Positions 16,430 to 25,308 of a stretch of 48,354 nt of DNA are shown here, one piece after another. The notes below the pieces were generated by a model. It did not search any database. It was given only the letters and a program-made list of their open reading frames with translations, and had not been told where the DNA came from. The translations under genes were made by a program, and so were the position numbers. The stretch's first letter is position 1. The number at the start of each line of letters is the position of its first letter. Origin of the DNA: Burkholderiales bacterium. GTDB lineage: Bacteria > Pseudomonadota > Gammaproteobacteria > Burkholderiales > Burkholderiaceae_C. The DNA is taken from the NCBI GenBank assembly GCA_018969975.1, contig JAGWXI010000009.1:1-48354 (forward strand), given 5' to 3'.

Positions 16430-18480
16430 ATCAAACTCCTGTTATTTTTAAAACGGATAAATTGCATCGTCAACGCTAAAAGCACCAATCCAAAACCGAC
16501 CAAATCGGCAATAGCCGCTGGATATACCAGTGCAAAGCCCGCCACGATAAACATCCAACGTTCCACAAAAGTGGTCTTTAGCAAAGCCCATCCTTGGAAA
16601 CCCACCGCCAATGACGCAATACCCACTGCACACGTTGCGGTGACTTGCGCAATAGACACCCAGTCTGCATTAGCCAATGCTTTGGTCGATCCCATCAACA
16701 GCAAACCTTGGCCTGAAGGGTCCAGCACAAACATAAACGGAACCAAGAAAGCTGGAATGGTGTACTTCCAACATTGCAATGTCGTTTTATAAGGATCGCC
16801 ACCCGTGATCGCCGCAGCAGCGAAAGGCGACAAAGCGGTTGGTGGAGACACTTCAGACAAGACAGCGTAATAAAAAATGAACATGTGTGCAGCAAAATCT
16901 GGCACACCTAATTTGATCAACGCCGGTGCAGCGATCACCGCGCAAATAATGTAGGAGGCTGTCACAGGAACTGCCAATCCCACAATCCACACCACCAATG
17001 AAGTGAAGATCGCCGTGAGCAGTAAAGAGCCACCTGCGTAATCAATGACGATAGAGCTGAACTTCAAACCTAAACCTGTGAGTGTCACCACCCCCACAAT
17101 AATGCCGGCGCCTGCGCATGTTGCAGCAACATTCAAAACCCCCACAGAGCCGCCTTCCATGGCTTTCATAAAGGGTGACTTCAAAAGCAATGGCCAAAAT
17201 GACCCTTTGCCTTGGAACAAGTCATACGAGATCAAAGCGCAGTCGCGGCGTAGGAAGCTACTCAAGAATGACACCACCGTCGCCCAAAATACAGAGAGCA
17301 CAGGAGAGAAACCCCACATCATGAAAGCGATGATCGAGACCAGTGACAAAAAGTGAAAGCCGTAATTTTTGGTTAAGTTCCACACCGTGTCCACTTTGTC
17401 AAAAGCGTTTTCACCCATGCCGTATTTACGCGCATCGATTTCCACCATCAAAAACAGCGCCAAATAGAACATGCAGGTCGGTATGACCGCCATCAACAAC
17501 ACGTCGAGGTAAGAGATTTTTAAAAACTCGGCAATTAAAAATGCAGCAGCGCCCAACACCGGTGGCGAAATAATCGCTCCCAAACCACCCGCAGCCAACA
17601 AACCACCGGCTGCATTGCGTTCATAGCCAGCTTTGGCCAGCATGGGGTAAGCCACGGATCCCAAAGTCACCGTGGTCGCCACACCTGATCCAGATGGACC
17701 ACCTAAGAGGAACGACGCCAATACCACGGTGCGTCCAGCGCCTGTGGGTTTGCCACCCATCGCTGAAAAAGAAAAGTCGATATAAAACTTGCCCGCGCCT
17801 GAGTACTGCAAGAACGCACCGAAGATGGTGAACAAAATAATCAAAGAGGACGACACATCGACTGCCACCCCATAAATGCCCTCTAGCGTCATGTACATCA
17901 CGCCGACCAAGCGGCCAACTGCATAGCCTTTGTGCGTCCAGGGCGCGGGTAATAGCGGGCCATACAAGGCATACAAAATAAAGCACATCGTGATGATGGG
18001 CATGATCCATCCATTGGTGCGTCGCATCGCTTCCATCACCATGACGATCAAGGCGATGCCCAGCACCACATCCCAAAATTCTGGCAAGGTGTTGCGGTCG
18101 GTGAAATCGTCACCGCCCATGATGAGATAGACCACCACGACAATGGAGAGCAAAGCCGCCAACCAATCCCACCACATGATGCGGTGGCGGTATTTGCTAG
18201 CGATGGGGAACATCAAAAAGCACAAGACCAATACAAAGCCCACATGGATGGGCCTCAATGTTTGCGTAGGAACGATGGCATAAGCGGTGTAGAGGTGAAA
18301 TACCGACATCACCACCGCCAAGGTGGTGACTAAAACACCTAACCAACCTCTTAACTTATTGGCAGCCCCTTCTTCTGCTTCAATGAACTCTTCCGCTTTT
18401 TGCAGCGCTTGTTCGCTGATCACCACCTCTGGCACAAGCTTAGCTTCGGTTGCATTGGAGTGGGCAGGTTTATCGCTCAT
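16426..18480 (-). CDS. TAXI-TRAP transporter, fused small and large membrane subunits
   Basis: A 684-residue inner-membrane protein with many hydrophobic segments. The N-terminal third (about 55-200) corresponds to a DctQ-like small subunit and the rest to a DctM-like large subunit, as in TAXI-type TRAP systems. Characteristic DctM segments are GGPSGSGVATTVTLGSVAYPML and GGLGAIISPPVLGAAAFLIAEF. The first 45 residues are a charged cytoplasmic stretch (EEFIEAEEGAANKLRG). It works with the TAXI binding protein encoded just upstream on the same strand; the two genes share one base. The function is sodium- or proton-driven uptake of an organic acid; the substrate cannot be read from sequence. Confidence 0.92.
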   Translation of the reverse strand: MSDKPAHSNATEAKLVPEVVISEQALQKAEEFIEAEEGAANKLRGWLGVLVTTLAVVMSVFHLYTAYAIVPTQTLRPIHVGFVLVLCFLMFPIASKYRHRIMWWDWLAALLSIVVVVYLIMGGDDFTDRNTLPEFWDVVLGIALIVMVMEAMRRTNGWIMPIITMCFILYALYGPLLPAPWTHKGYAVGRLVGVMYMTLEGIYGVAVDVSSSLIILFTIFGAFLQYSGAGKFYIDFSFSAMGGKPTGAGRTVVLASFLLGGPSGSGVATTVTLGSVAYPMLAKAGYERNAAGGLLAAGGLGAIISPPVLGAAAFLIAEFLKISYLDVLLMAVIPTCMFYLALFLMVEIDARKYGMGENAFDKVDTVWNLTKNYGFHFLSLVSIIAFMMWGFSPVLSVFWATVVSFLSSFLRRDCALISYDLFQGKGSFWPLLLKSPFMKAMEGGSVGVLNVAATCAGAGIIVGVVTLTGLGLKFSSIVIDYAGGSLLLTAIFTSLVVWIVGLAVPVTASYIICAVIAAPALIKLGVPDFAAHMFIFYYAVLSEVSPPTALSPFAAAAITGGDPYKTTLQCWKYTIPAFLVPFMFVLDPSGQGLLLMGSTKALANADWVSIAQVTATCAVGIASLAVGFQGWALLKTTFVERWMFIVAGFALVYPAAIADLVGFGLVLLALTMQFIRFKNNRSLI

Positions 18481-19439
18481 TAGTTGAGCTTAATGCCTTT
18501 TTCAGCAAAAAATTTGATTGCCCCTGGGTGAAATGGAATAGGTGTCGCTATGTTTGTTTGGTTCGTCAACTTGAAGTTTGCCGCTTCTTTGTGAACTGCA
18601 ATCAAATCATCACGCTTATCAAAAATCGTTTTGACTATGTTGTAAGCAGTCTTTTCGTCCATCGTCTCATGGGCTACCAAAATATTCATCACAGTAGCCT
18701 GTTTGTTATCGGTATCCATGCCGCGATAAATATCTTTGGTGATGACATCTTCGACATAGAGATTGCCGTATTTTTTATTCATTGCAGCCACTACTTCAGC
18801 ATGGTCAACCATTTTGATTTTGGTTCCAGGGGTATTGGCTAAATCAGTGACGGCTGCAGTGGGTAAGCCCCCTACCCAGAAAAATGCATCAATCTTTCCA
18901 TCTTTGATGGCATTGACGGACTCTGCCACGCCAAGGCGCTCGCGCTTCATATCTTTGTCTTTGTCCAGACCCGCTGCCTCAATCAATCGAAATGCCATCA
19001 CCTCAGTAGCACTTCCGGGGGAGCCGGTGGATACCCGTTTACCTTTGAGGTCAGCCATTTTGTTGATGCCTTTGCCATCAACACTGACCACATGCATGCG
19101 GTTGGGATAGAGCACCATGAGCGTTTTAAGTGGGACTTTGTTGCCCTTGAATTTGTCCTCTCCGCGGTAAGCATCTTGACCAGCATCTGCCATCGATAAA
19201 CCAATGTAGGACTTTCCGGTGGCGATCAATTTCAAGTTGTCCACTGACCCGCCAGTGACTTCAGCCGTAGCCTGCATACCTGGCACATGCTTGGACAACA
19301 CAGAGGCCATGCCGCCACCCATAGGGTAATAAACACCACCTGTTCCACCTGTTGCAATTGAAATATTTTGTGCGTGGACACCAAGAGACATACAAAAGCT
19401 CAAAAAAAGTCCACTGACCATCGAAAATGCACGCGTCAT
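18480..19439 (-). CDS. TAXI-family TRAP transporter solute-binding protein
   Basis: A 319-residue periplasmic binding protein. A signal peptide (MTRAFSMVSGLFLSFCMSLGVHAQ) ends at AHAQ-like VHAQ near residue 24, and the TAXI signature IATGGTGGVYYPMGGGMASVL follows. The open frame begins at 19472, but the ATG at 19439 is preferred: a Shine-Dalgarno AAGGAG lies 6 bases upstream, and the signal peptide then starts properly. It captures the solute for the fused permease encoded next on the same strand. Divergent from the IlvD-like gene with 135 bases between them, which hold an inverted repeat. Confidence 0.93.
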   Translation of the reverse strand: MTRAFSMVSGLFLSFCMSLGVHAQNISIATGGTGGVYYPMGGGMASVLSKHVPGMQATAEVTGGSVDNLKLIATGKSYIGLSMADAGQDAYRGEDKFKGNKVPLKTLMVLYPNRMHVVSVDGKGINKMADLKGKRVSTGSPGSATEVMAFRLIEAAGLDKDKDMKRERLGVAESVNAIKDGKIDAFFWVGGLPTAAVTDLANTPGTKIKMVDHAEVVAAMNKKYGNLYVEDVITKDIYRGMDTDNKQATVMNILVAHETMDEKTAYNIVKTIFDKRDDLIAVHKEAANFKLTNQTNIATPIPFHPGAIKFFAEKGIKLN

Positions 19440-19460
19440 ATTAGCTCCTTGAAACATCCA

Positions 19461-19488
19461 AGATTTTGGCACGCCACCCTCAAAATCT
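19461..19488. promoter_or_regulatory. Operator-like dyad in divergent promoter region
   Basis: AGATTTTG (19461-19468) and CAAAATCT (19481-19488) are perfect inverted arms around a 12-base spacer. The dyad lies 21 bases upstream of the TAXI binding protein start and about 87 bases before the dehydratase start. The arm spacing would suit a dimeric regulator; no regulator gene is visible nearby. It could also be a leader hairpin for the minus-strand transcript. Confidence 0.5.
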
Positions 19489-19574
19489 GCCTAATGGCTT
19501 TCCCTCAAAGGAGTGCGCTCGCATGGGTTTGCAACTACAGTTCACCTTCACCTATTTTTTGCCGATGCGCTTCC

Positions 19575-21338
19575 ATGACTACCCCCCTACCCCCAAACAA
19601 CGCTTCTGAAAAATCAAACCAGCCTGAATCTGGATTACGCCAAGGACTTACTTCCTATGGCGATAAAGGTTTCTCACTATTCCTTCGAAAGGCCTTTATC
19701 AAAGGTGCAGGATATACAGACAAAGCGCTAGAACGCCCTGTAGTAGGTATCGCAAATACGGGTAGCGCTTACAACCCATGCCACGGTAACGCCCCCCAAC
19801 TGATCGAGGCAGTCAAACGCGGTGTGATGTTGGCTGGCGGATTACCCATGGAATTTCCCACCATCTCCATCCACGAAAGTTTTGCTGCGCCCACCAGCAT
19901 GTATTTGCGCAATTTGATGTCGATGGATACCGAAGAAATGATCCGAGCACAACCCATGGATTCGATTGTGATGATCGGTGGCTGCGATAAAACCGTTCCA
20001 GCCCAACTCATGGGTGCAGCGTCGGCTGGTCTTCCCGCGATTCAATTGGTAACAGGGTCTATGTTGACTGGCTCACACCGCAGTGAACGCGTGGGTGCTT
20101 GCACCGACTGTCGGCGCTATTGGGGCAAGTTTCGTGCAGGTGAAATAAATGCGCAAGAAAAAGACGATGTGAATAATCAGCTTGTTGCAAGCGTTGGCAC
20201 TTGTTCAGTGATGGGTACTGCCAGCACCATGGCCTGCATTGCAGAAGCTTTGGGCATGACAGTGCCCGGTGGCGCGTCCCCTCCTGCTGTGACGGCTGAC
20301 CGTATTCGCGTTGCAGAAGAAACAGGTGCCCTGGCGGTTGAAATGGCAAGCAATGGCTTAACTATCGACAAAATTTTGACTGCAGACGCGTTTGAAAATG
20401 CCATGCGCGTTTTGTTAGCGATTGGCGGATCAACCAACGGTATCGTGCACTTGGCTGCTATTGCTGGACGTGTTGGCCTAGATATTGATATGCAAGCCTT
20501 AGACCGTATGGGCCGCGAAACACCTGTACTGCTTGACCTCAAACCTTCTGGCCAGCATTACATGGAAGACTTTCACAAAGCCGGCGGCATGGCCACTTTG
20601 CTTAGAGAACTTAAGCCTTTACTTAAACTCAACGCCATGACGGTGACTGGCAGAACGCTTGGTGAAGAGTTAGACATTGCAGGACCGGGTTTCAAACAAG
20701 ATGTGGTGCGACCTTTCAACAACCCCATCTACCCACAAGGCGGCATTGCGGTCTTGGCGGGCAACCTAGCACCCAATGGCGCCATCATCAAACAGTCTGC
20801 TGCCGACCCCCAACTCATGGAACACGAGGGACGCGCAGTGGTGTTTGAGAACAGCGAAGACTTGGTTACACGCATTGACAGCGATGACCTTGACGTTAAT
20901 GCTGAAGATATTTTGGTTCTGAAAAACATCGGCCCCAAGGGCGCCCCCGGAATGCCTGAAGCGGGATACATTCCTATCCCCATGAAACTGGCCCGCGCTG
21001 GCGTCAAAGACATGGTGCGTATTTCAGATGGTCGCATGAGTGGAACTGCATTTGGAACCATCGTCTTGCATGTCAGCCCAGAAGCTGCCGTAGGAGGAAA
21101 TTTTGCCTACGTGCAAACCGGTGACCGCATTCGCTTGAGTGTTAAAAATCGAGAAATCAGTTTGTTGGTGTCTGATCAAGAACTCCAATCCAGAAAAGAT
21201 AAAAAACCTGTGCGCTCTCCCACTGCACAACGCGGCTACCTCAAACTATTTTTAGACACGGTTACCCAAGCGGAACATGGTGTGGATTTTGATTTTTTGC
21301 GAGGTACAGAAATTCTTGGTAAAACCCCACGCAACTAA
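19575..21338 (+). CDS. IlvD/Edd family dehydratase, sugar-acid (aldonate) type likely
   Basis: A 587-residue [Fe-S] dehydratase. Cluster cysteines are C69 (NPCHGN), C137 (GGCDKT) and C210 (GTCSVMGTA), with spacing 68 and 73, as I recall for L-arabinonate dehydratase. The family includes dihydroxy-acid dehydratase (IlvD), phosphogluconate dehydratase and aldonate dehydratases, which form 2-keto-3-deoxy acids. The catalytic loop near DGRMSGTAFG is present around residue 480. The context of a DapA-like lyase, an RraA-like aldolase and a TAXI transporter favours a sugar acid over branched-chain amino acid synthesis. The frame extends up to 19368 on the other gene's coding strand; the ATG at 19575 gives the family length. 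Confidence 0.87.
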   Translation: MTTPLPPNNASEKSNQPESGLRQGLTSYGDKGFSLFLRKAFIKGAGYTDKALERPVVGIANTGSAYNPCHGNAPQLIEAVKRGVMLAGGLPMEFPTISIHESFAAPTSMYLRNLMSMDTEEMIRAQPMDSIVMIGGCDKTVPAQLMGAASAGLPAIQLVTGSMLTGSHRSERVGACTDCRRYWGKFRAGEINAQEKDDVNNQLVASVGTCSVMGTASTMACIAEALGMTVPGGASPPAVTADRIRVAEETGALAVEMASNGLTIDKILTADAFENAMRVLLAIGGSTNGIVHLAAIAGRVGLDIDMQALDRMGRETPVLLDLKPSGQHYMEDFHKAGGMATLLRELKPLLKLNAMTVTGRTLGEELDIAGPGFKQDVVRPFNNPIYPQGGIAVLAGNLAPNGAIIKQSAADPQLMEHEGRAVVFENSEDLVTRIDSDDLDVNAEDILVLKNIGPKGAPGMPEAGYIPIPMKLARAGVKDMVRISDGRMSGTAFGTIVLHVSPEAAVGGNFAYVQTGDRIRLSVKNREISLLVSDQELQSRKDKKPVRSPTAQRGYLKLFLDTVTQAEHGVDFDFLRGTEILGKTPRN

Positions 21339-21372
21339 TCACCAGATTGGCAAGAGAAGAATTTTTTATAGT

Positions 21373-22626
21373 TCAGGAGTTAGCCGCCAACAATTGGCTT
21401 GCTTGCTTTGAACGAATTCTCCAAAACAACCAACCACTGATAGAAAGATTAAGCAGATTCCAAGCAATTCCATTTACAAAAGCTGCATGGTAGGAGCCAG
21501 TTAAATCAAAAATCTTGCCTGACATCCAACCCCCTAAGGCCATACCCACCAAACTGGCCATGATCACAGATCCCACCCTAGCTCCGGCTTCTTGGGGCGG
21601 GAAGTGTTCACGAACAAGGATGGCATAAGCGGGCACTATGCCGCCTTGAAATAGCCCAAACATGCCAGAGATGACGTAGAGAGGCACCAAACCATCAAAG
21701 GGAAGGAACAACACGAGCGCTATTCCCTGCAAAGCGGATCCAAGCAGCAGTGTACGAATTCCACCAATACGGTCACAAATCCACCCAGATACTAATCTGC
21801 TGATGATTCCACATGCCAGCATCAGCGAGAGCATTTCAGCCCCTCTTGCTGCACCGTAGCCTAGATCAGAGCAATACGCCACGATATGCACTTGCGGCAT
21901 CGACATGGCTACACAACAAGCAACAGCTGCGATACACAAAAGAACTTGGGCTTGCCCCAACTGCAAGCCAAAGGGTTGTGAGGATATAAATCCGGCCATT
22001 GGCGCGGAAGTTGCGTTAATCGTTAGCAATGGTGGGCGTTGTCGCATCAGGAGTGAAAGCAAGGCCATGCATACACCGCAAAACACGCCCATGCTGATGT
22101 AGGTGTAGCGCCAACCTATAGTTTCAATACCCCACTGTGCGATTGGCGGCCAAAACGCGCCAGCAACGTAATTGCCGCAAGCACATATGCCCACGGCCAT
22201 GCCTCTGTGTTTATTCCACCAAAGCGAGGTGTCGGCCATCAATGGTGCGAATGTAGAAGAACTACCCAAGAGGCCCAACAAAATTCCATGCGCTAATCCA
22301 AATACCCAAATATTAGGTGCTAAACCTGCGATGACAAATCCAGCCGTAACTGCCAAAGAACCCGCCCATAGAACGGGCGTGATTCCAAATCTGTCGGCTA
22401 ACTTGCCGGTCCAAATACCACCTACACCCAAACAAATCATCATCAGGGTGTAAGGTAGAGAGGCATTGGCCCTATCCACACCGAATTCGGCCTGCACAGG
22501 GGGCAACACGACGGCAACCACATACATACAACTGCTACCTAAAGTAACTAAGCAGAGAGTTATGAGGAGTCTCCACGCTGCATATCTCGAATCAATTAAA
22601 TCTACAGAAGCCGGTTGGTCATGCAT
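21373..22626 (-). CDS. MFS transporter (monocarboxylate/oxalate-type)
   Basis: A 417-residue inner-membrane protein with 12 predicted hydrophobic helices and a central loop near residues 200-215. The MFS motif between helices 2 and 3 reads GKLADRFGITPVL, and its counterpart in the second half reads SGWICDRIGGIRTLL. The architecture resembles the oxalate/formate or monocarboxylate permease branch. The substrate is unknown. It is convergent with the dehydratase gene (34 bases between stops) and divergent from the cupin gene, with an operator-like dyad between. Confidence 0.85.
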   Translation of the reverse strand: MHDQPASVDLIDSRYAAWRLLITLCLVTLGSSCMYVVAVVLPPVQAEFGVDRANASLPYTLMMICLGVGGIWTGKLADRFGITPVLWAGSLAVTAGFVIAGLAPNIWVFGLAHGILLGLLGSSSTFAPLMADTSLWWNKHRGMAVGICACGNYVAGAFWPPIAQWGIETIGWRYTYISMGVFCGVCMALLSLLMRQRPPLLTINATSAPMAGFISSQPFGLQLGQAQVLLCIAAVACCVAMSMPQVHIVAYCSDLGYGAARGAEMLSLMLACGIISRLVSGWICDRIGGIRTLLLGSALQGIALVLFLPFDGLVPLYVISGMFGLFQGGIVPAYAILVREHFPPQEAGARVGSVIMASLVGMALGGWMSGKIFDLTGSYHAAFVNGIAWNLLNLSISGWLFWRIRSKQASQLLAANS

Positions 22627-22666
22627 AGATGGAGATTAGCACGCGATGTACTCTTTTGGATTAAGG

Positions 22667-22683
22667 GTTTATCGGGTAAACCA
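22667..22683. promoter_or_regulatory. 17-base operator-like palindrome between MFS and cupin genes
   Basis: GGTTTA (22667-22672), spacer TCGGG, TAAACC (22678-22683): a perfect 6-base dyad. It sits in the 109-base divergent region, upstream of a TATGAT hexamer (22711-22716) that could serve as -10 for the cupin gene. The size suits a dimeric repressor or activator; the regulator is not in the window. Confidence 0.5.
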
Positions 22684-22735
22684 TTCTTAGAAACATTTAC
22701 CTGTTTGTTTATGATGATTTGAAGGAGAGTTATCA

Positions 22736-23110
22736 ATGGCTATTCACACACCGGGTTATGAAAAGCAACACCAAGCATTGGCTGCGTTGTCTTCACGCTA
22801 TGTCAATGTAGATGACATACCTTGGAAAGAAACTAAATTCAAAGGGATATGGATCAAGGTGTTGATGGAAGATCCAGACACTGGACTTCAAACCGTTTTA
22901 TCGAAGATGGAACCTGGATCAGTGTTAACAGACCATCAGCATGTTGCAGTTGAACAAAGCTGGGTCTTAGAGGGCTCTTTGGTTGACCATGAGGGTGAAG
23001 TGACAGCAGGTAACTATGTGTGGCGTCCCGCTGGAAGCAGGCATGTAGCGCATGCACCAAACGGAGCTTTGGTCCTTGGTTTTTTTCTGAAACCCAACCA
23101 TTTCTTTTAA
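22736..23110 (+). CDS. Small single-domain cupin protein
   Basis: A 124-residue cupin of the ChrR-cupin-like type. The metal-ligand pattern is visible: LTDHQHVAVEQSWVLEGSL (His-x-His and Glu, about residues 61-79), and the second motif GSRHVAHAPNG (about 101-111). A good ribosome site (GAAGGAGAG) lies upstream of the ATG. Related proteins include oxygenases, sugar-binding sensors and anti-sigma regulators, so the activity is open. It is followed after 40 bases by the OYE-like gene and probably shares a transcript with it and the following small protein. Confidence 0.8.
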   Translation: MAIHTPGYEKQHQALAALSSRYVNVDDIPWKETKFKGIWIKVLMEDPDTGLQTVLSKMEPGSVLTDHQHVAVEQSWVLEGSLVDHEGEVTAGNYVWRPAGSRHVAHAPNGALVLGFFLKPNHFF

Positions 23111-23150
23111 ATTCTTGCGCTGATATGGATTGCGAACCCAGGCTTAAATT

Positions 23151-24623
23151 ATGAAATTTGGTGACTTTGTCAAAGTGAAATCGCTTCAATCGGTGGAGAA
23201 TTTCAAAAGGAGTGTTCAAGATTTAGGTTTGGATATTCCCTGCGATGAGGAATTAGTCACTGGAGATGCATCTCCCATGGCAAAACCACTGCAAGTGGGC
23301 GAATTCACCATTGGCAATCGATACGCCATCCATCCCATGGAAGGATGGGACGGCAACGCAGACGGCAGTCCATCCGACAACACGCGGCGGCGCTGGAGTC
23401 ACTTTGGAAAATCAGGGGCCAAATTAATTTGGGGTGGCGAAGCAGTCGCTGTCAGACACGATGGTCGCGCCAACCCTCAGCAATTGATGATGGATGCCAA
23501 AAATCAATCTGCGATAGCGCAATTGCGCGAGACACTCGTCGCTTCCCATAAAGAAGTTATGGGCGACGATAAAGACTTGTTGATAGGTCTACAACTCACA
23601 CATTCGGGACGTTTTTGTAAACCTAATACGAATCAGATGGAGCCGCGTGTCTTGTTTAACCATCCACTTTTAGATGGACGGTTTGGCCCAGCACAAAACA
23701 TCGTTGTCCTGCGCGATGATGAAATAGAACGTTTGATCGAAGACTTCGTCATCGCAGCAAAACGTGCTTGGGACTGCGGCTATCAGTTTGTAGATCTCAA
23801 ACATTGCCATGGTTATTTAGGCCATGAATTCCTGGGCGCCAAAACTAGAGCAGGTAAATACGGCGGTTCCATGGAACATCGCACACGCTTTTTAAATGAA
23901 CTCGTTACAGGCATTCGTGCAGAAGTTCCGCAACTTGGGCTAGGTGTCAGGCTCTCTGCTTTTGACTTTTTACCCTTCCGACCTGACCCTGCTCTATCTA
24001 AAACCGACGTACTTGGGCCAGGCATTGCTGTCGATGCGTCTGCTTCTATGCCATACCAATACGGTTTTGGTATCAATGAAACAGACCCCACACAAATCGC
24101 ATTGCACGAAACATTTGAATTTCTTGAAGTTGTAGAAAGTCTGAATATTCAATTGATGAACATCACTTTGGGCAGTCCTTATTACAACCCCCACCTCACG
24201 CGCCCTGCCATGTATCCGCCGTCTGATGGCTACCAACCACCTGAAGATCCACTGGTTGGCGTGGCAAGACATCTCGATGCAGTGCGTCAGTTGAAAAATC
24301 GGTTTCCAAAAATGGCTTTTGTCGGTAGCGGTTATACCTATTTGCAAGAATTCCTACCGAATGTCGCACAAGCAACAGTGCGAAATGGATGGACCGATTT
24401 TGTAGGTCTTGGGCGTATGGTGTTGTCTTATCCAGAGTTGCCCGCAGATTTGCTCGCTGGGCGTCCTTTTCAAAGAAAACGGTTATGCCGTACCTTTAGC
24501 GACTGCACCACAGCCCCAAGAAATGGAATGGTCTCTGGGTGCTACCCACTAGACACGCATTACAAAAAATCACCCCAGATGGTTCAGTTGACACAAATTA
24601 AAAAAGCCGCAAACCTTTCTTGA
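23151..24623 (+). CDS. NADH:flavin oxidoreductase, Old Yellow Enzyme family
   Basis: A 490-residue FMN-binding TIM-barrel oxidoreductase. Characteristic segments are [17 protein letters not shown] near the N-terminal end of the barrel, [10 protein letters not shown] (the conserved His loop), [17 protein letters not shown] (His-rich substrate site) and [16 protein letters not shown]-terminal cysteines occur as CRTFSDC and later SGCYP, resembling the 2,4-dienoyl-CoA reductase branch without its second flavin domain. About 60 residues precede the barrel. It probably reduces an activated alkene or removes a substituent from an unsaturated acid; the substrate is unknown. Part of the cupin-OYE-small protein set. 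Confidence 0.85.
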   Translation: MKFGDFVKVKSLQSVENFKRSVQDLGLDIPCDEELVTGDASPMAKPLQVGEFTIGNRYAIHPMEGWDGNADGSPSDNTRRRWSHFGKSGAKLIWGGEAVAVRHDGRANPQQLMMDAKNQSAIAQLRETLVASHKEVMGDDKDLLIGLQLTHSGRFCKPNTNQMEPRVLFNHPLLDGRFGPAQNIVVLRDDEIERLIEDFVIAAKRAWDCGYQFVDLKHCHGYLGHEFLGAKTRAGKYGGSMEHRTRFLNELVTGIRAEVPQLGLGVRLSAFDFLPFRPDPALSKTDVLGPGIAVDASASMPYQYGFGINETDPTQIALHETFEFLEVVESLNIQLMNITLGSPYYNPHLTRPAMYPPSDGYQPPEDPLVGVARHLDAVRQLKNRFPKMAFVGSGYTYLQEFLPNVAQATVRNGWTDFVGLGRMVLSYPELPADLLAGRPFQRKRLCRTFSDCTTAPRNGMVSGCYPLDTHYKKSPQMVQLTQIKKAANLS

Positions 24624-24639
24624 CGGTATTGATCAAGCT

Positions 24640-25308
24640 ATGCCTGACTCTCACATTGGAATGGTCGTTATTTGGAACGATATCAATGAAGAAATGCGCG
24701 ATGAATTTGTTCAATGGCATTCGACTGAACACCTTCCGGAAAGAGTATCGATACCGGGTTTTATAAGCGGACAGCGTTGGTATGGAGAACATGCAAGCCC
24801 TCAATACCTGACAACTTATGTCACGCAAAACACGGGCGTATTGACTAGCGACGCGTATGTTCAGAGGTTAAATAATCCAACGCCATGGACCCTTAAAACC
24901 GTTGCAGCATTTTGTAACACCTGCCGTGCAGCGGGCGAAGTCATATGGGAGTACGGTTCAAAAAAAGGATATGGCGGACATATTCTTGCAATTCAAATTA
25001 CCGAATTGGAAAACCCATCAATATTGACTGCGCATCTAAATTTTTTGGCAAACAGCCCAGATCAGGGCTTTGCCGAATTACTCAGAGTGCGTCTGGTTCT
25101 AACAACTCCTAACGCTAGTCAGCTGCCCACTGCTGAACGCGCTGTTCGCACGGGTGATCAAAATGAGCCAAATCTGATCTTGTTGCTTGAGAGTTTTAGC
25201 GGAGAGGATGTATTGCGCCATGCATTTTCAAAAATCACTGCGCACATTCCAAAATTAATTCATTCGTCAACTGATATTTATGCACTGCAGACAGGGATCA
25301 TGTCCTAG
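24640..25308 (+). CDS. Hypothetical dimeric alpha/beta-barrel-like protein (DUF4286-like)
   Basis: A 222-residue protein without a firm family name. The N terminus has VIWNDINEEMRDEFVQWHSTEHLPERVSIPGF, the pattern of DUF4286/EthD-like ferredoxin folds, in which a WH..EHLPE segment lines a small-molecule pocket. A second, weaker half with a similar beta-rich layout begins near residue 110. Members of this fold are seen near genes for degradation of aromatic or organic acids, but no reaction is assigned here. It starts 16 bases after the OYE-like gene and overlaps the stop of the oppositely oriented tctA by 11 bases. Confidence 0.6.
   Translation: MPDSHIGMVVIWNDINEEMRDEFVQWHSTEHLPERVSIPGFISGQRWYGEHASPQYLTTYVTQNTGVLTSDAYVQRLNNPTPWTLKTVAAFCNTCRAAGEVIWEYGSKKGYGGHILAIQITELENPSILTAHLNFLANSPDQGFAELLRVRLVLTTPNASQLPTAERAVRTGDQNEPNLILLLESFSGEDVLRHAFSKITAHIPKLIHSSTDIYALQTGIMS

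Noticed and set aside
19575-21338. Housekeeping dihydroxy-acid dehydratase ilvD
   Set aside because: Not excluded formally, but the neighbours and the cysteine spacing favour an aldonate dehydratase, so no ilvD symbol was given.
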